Origin: Acidobacteriota bacterium | GTDB taxonomy: Bacteria; Acidobacteriota; Blastocatellia; Pyrinomonadales; Pyrinomonadaceae | DNA length: 6,924 bases | Assembly (NCBI GenBank): GCA_020199975.1 | Contig: JAIVJP010000332.1 | Location: 1-6,924, forward strand | Direction: 5' to 3' | Shown here: positions 6,566 through 6,924 of the stretch, piece after piece | How positions within the stretch are numbered: position 1 is the first letter of the stretch | Layout: each line of letters starts with the position of its first letter | Notes under the pieces: model-generated | Seen by the model: the letters and a program-made list of their open reading frames with translations, nothing else | Told to the model about the DNA's origin: nothing | Databases searched by the model: none | Made by a program: the position numbers and the translations under genes

Positions 6566-6924
6566 TCACTGGAGTGACTGCAGTCTTCGAGCATCCCGAA
6601 TATCGCCAAGATGTTCATTCGCGTGTTCTACTTCTTGCCTGAGTATCTTTTCGACCGTCATGGCGTAGCGTTCGCGCCAGGAGAGTCATTGAGTTTCACC
6701 GTCCGGGCCAGAGCGTCCGGCTGGGCCGCCACGAGAGCGGAAATATACCGGCAAAGAGCTTGCAACGTCTTGATAGCAAGACCCACATCGGCCCTGTCGT
6801 AACCTACTCGACGCATCCATGACTTGTCTGGATTTACCCAGGTCCAGTCGTCGCATCCATTGGTCGCGATAGCCGCGATGATCATGTTCGATGCCACCAG
6901 ATTGGCTTCGACGAGATGATGGAC
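6566..6924 (-). pseudogene. DinB-superfamily (DinB/YfiT-like four-helix) protein, frameshifted and cut by right edge
   Basis: Two overlapping minus-strand frames together read as the C-terminal two thirds of a DinB-superfamily protein, a four-helix bundle that binds a metal through three histidines. The first frame runs from the edge (6924) to a TGA at 6658-6660: 88 residues beginning VHHLVEANLVASNM, with GYDRADVGLAIKTLQALCRY further on. The second is open from 6685 to TGA at 6566-6568 and reads WRERYAMTVEKILRQEVEH then ANEHLGDIRDAR. The first part supplies the VHHL histidine and the second the HxxxH pair (HANEH), so neither alone has the full metal site. One extra base within 6661-6685 would join them into about 119 residues plus a stop. 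The cause may be a real mutation or a sequencing/assembly error. Family members include metal-dependent thiol transferases and hydrolases, but the substrate here is unknown. The family call is from motif resemblance. Confidence 0.7.

Noticed and set aside
6611..6802. Plus-strand 63-codon open frame over the DinB region
   Set aside because: It is antisense to the two frames that carry DinB-type histidine motifs and has no recognisable features.
1..6924. tRNA, rRNA, CRISPR arrays, insertion sequences, attachment sites
   Set aside because: I looked on both strands for cloverleaf ends, regularly spaced repeats, transposase motifs and terminal inverted repeats, and saw none.

Overview
The window comes from a diderm (Gram-negative type) bacterium. 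The minus strand carries a set of type II secretion / type IV pilus-family assembly genes, including an outer-membrane secretin. The DNA is moderately GC-rich. The TPR-containing secretin, the gspF-gspE-gspD order and the accompanying YbdK-type ligase and DinB-like gene remind me of Acidobacteriota (Blastocatellia-like) genomes. That placement is an impression from general knowledge, because there is no rRNA or other taxonomic marker here.

Layout: (1) 1-1958, minus strand: the secretin gene, open to the left edge, 652 codons visible, C-terminal end missing. (2) 1959-2155: a 197-bp gap with two dyad symmetries just downstream of gspE. (3) 2156-3877, minus: the secretion/pilus ATPase GspE/PilB. 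(4) 3920-5161, minus: the inner-membrane platform protein GspF/PilC, 42 bp upstream of gspE. (5) 5162-5345: a divergent intergenic region with several inverted repeats. (6) 5346-6458, plus: a complete YbdK-type carboxylate-amine ligase (GCS2 family). (7) 6459-6565: a short convergent spacer with a weak hairpin. (8) 6566-6924, minus: the 3' part of a DinB-superfamily gene, disrupted by a frameshift and cut by the right edge.

How the genes work together: on the minus strand transcription would run gspF to gspE to gspD. The cytoplasmic hexameric ATPase (GspE) would drive the membrane platform (GspF) to assemble a pseudopilus or pilus, and the secretin would form the outer-membrane exit channel. 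Pseudopilins and inner-membrane accessory proteins are not in the window and would be expected past the left edge or elsewhere. The ligase on the opposite strand is metabolically unrelated and has visibly higher GC in the lines I counted. I found no RNA gene, CRISPR array, insertion sequence or clearly new system. The points most worth a second look are the frameshifted DinB-like gene, the reduced TPR-fused secretin, and the dyads in the divergent promoter region.
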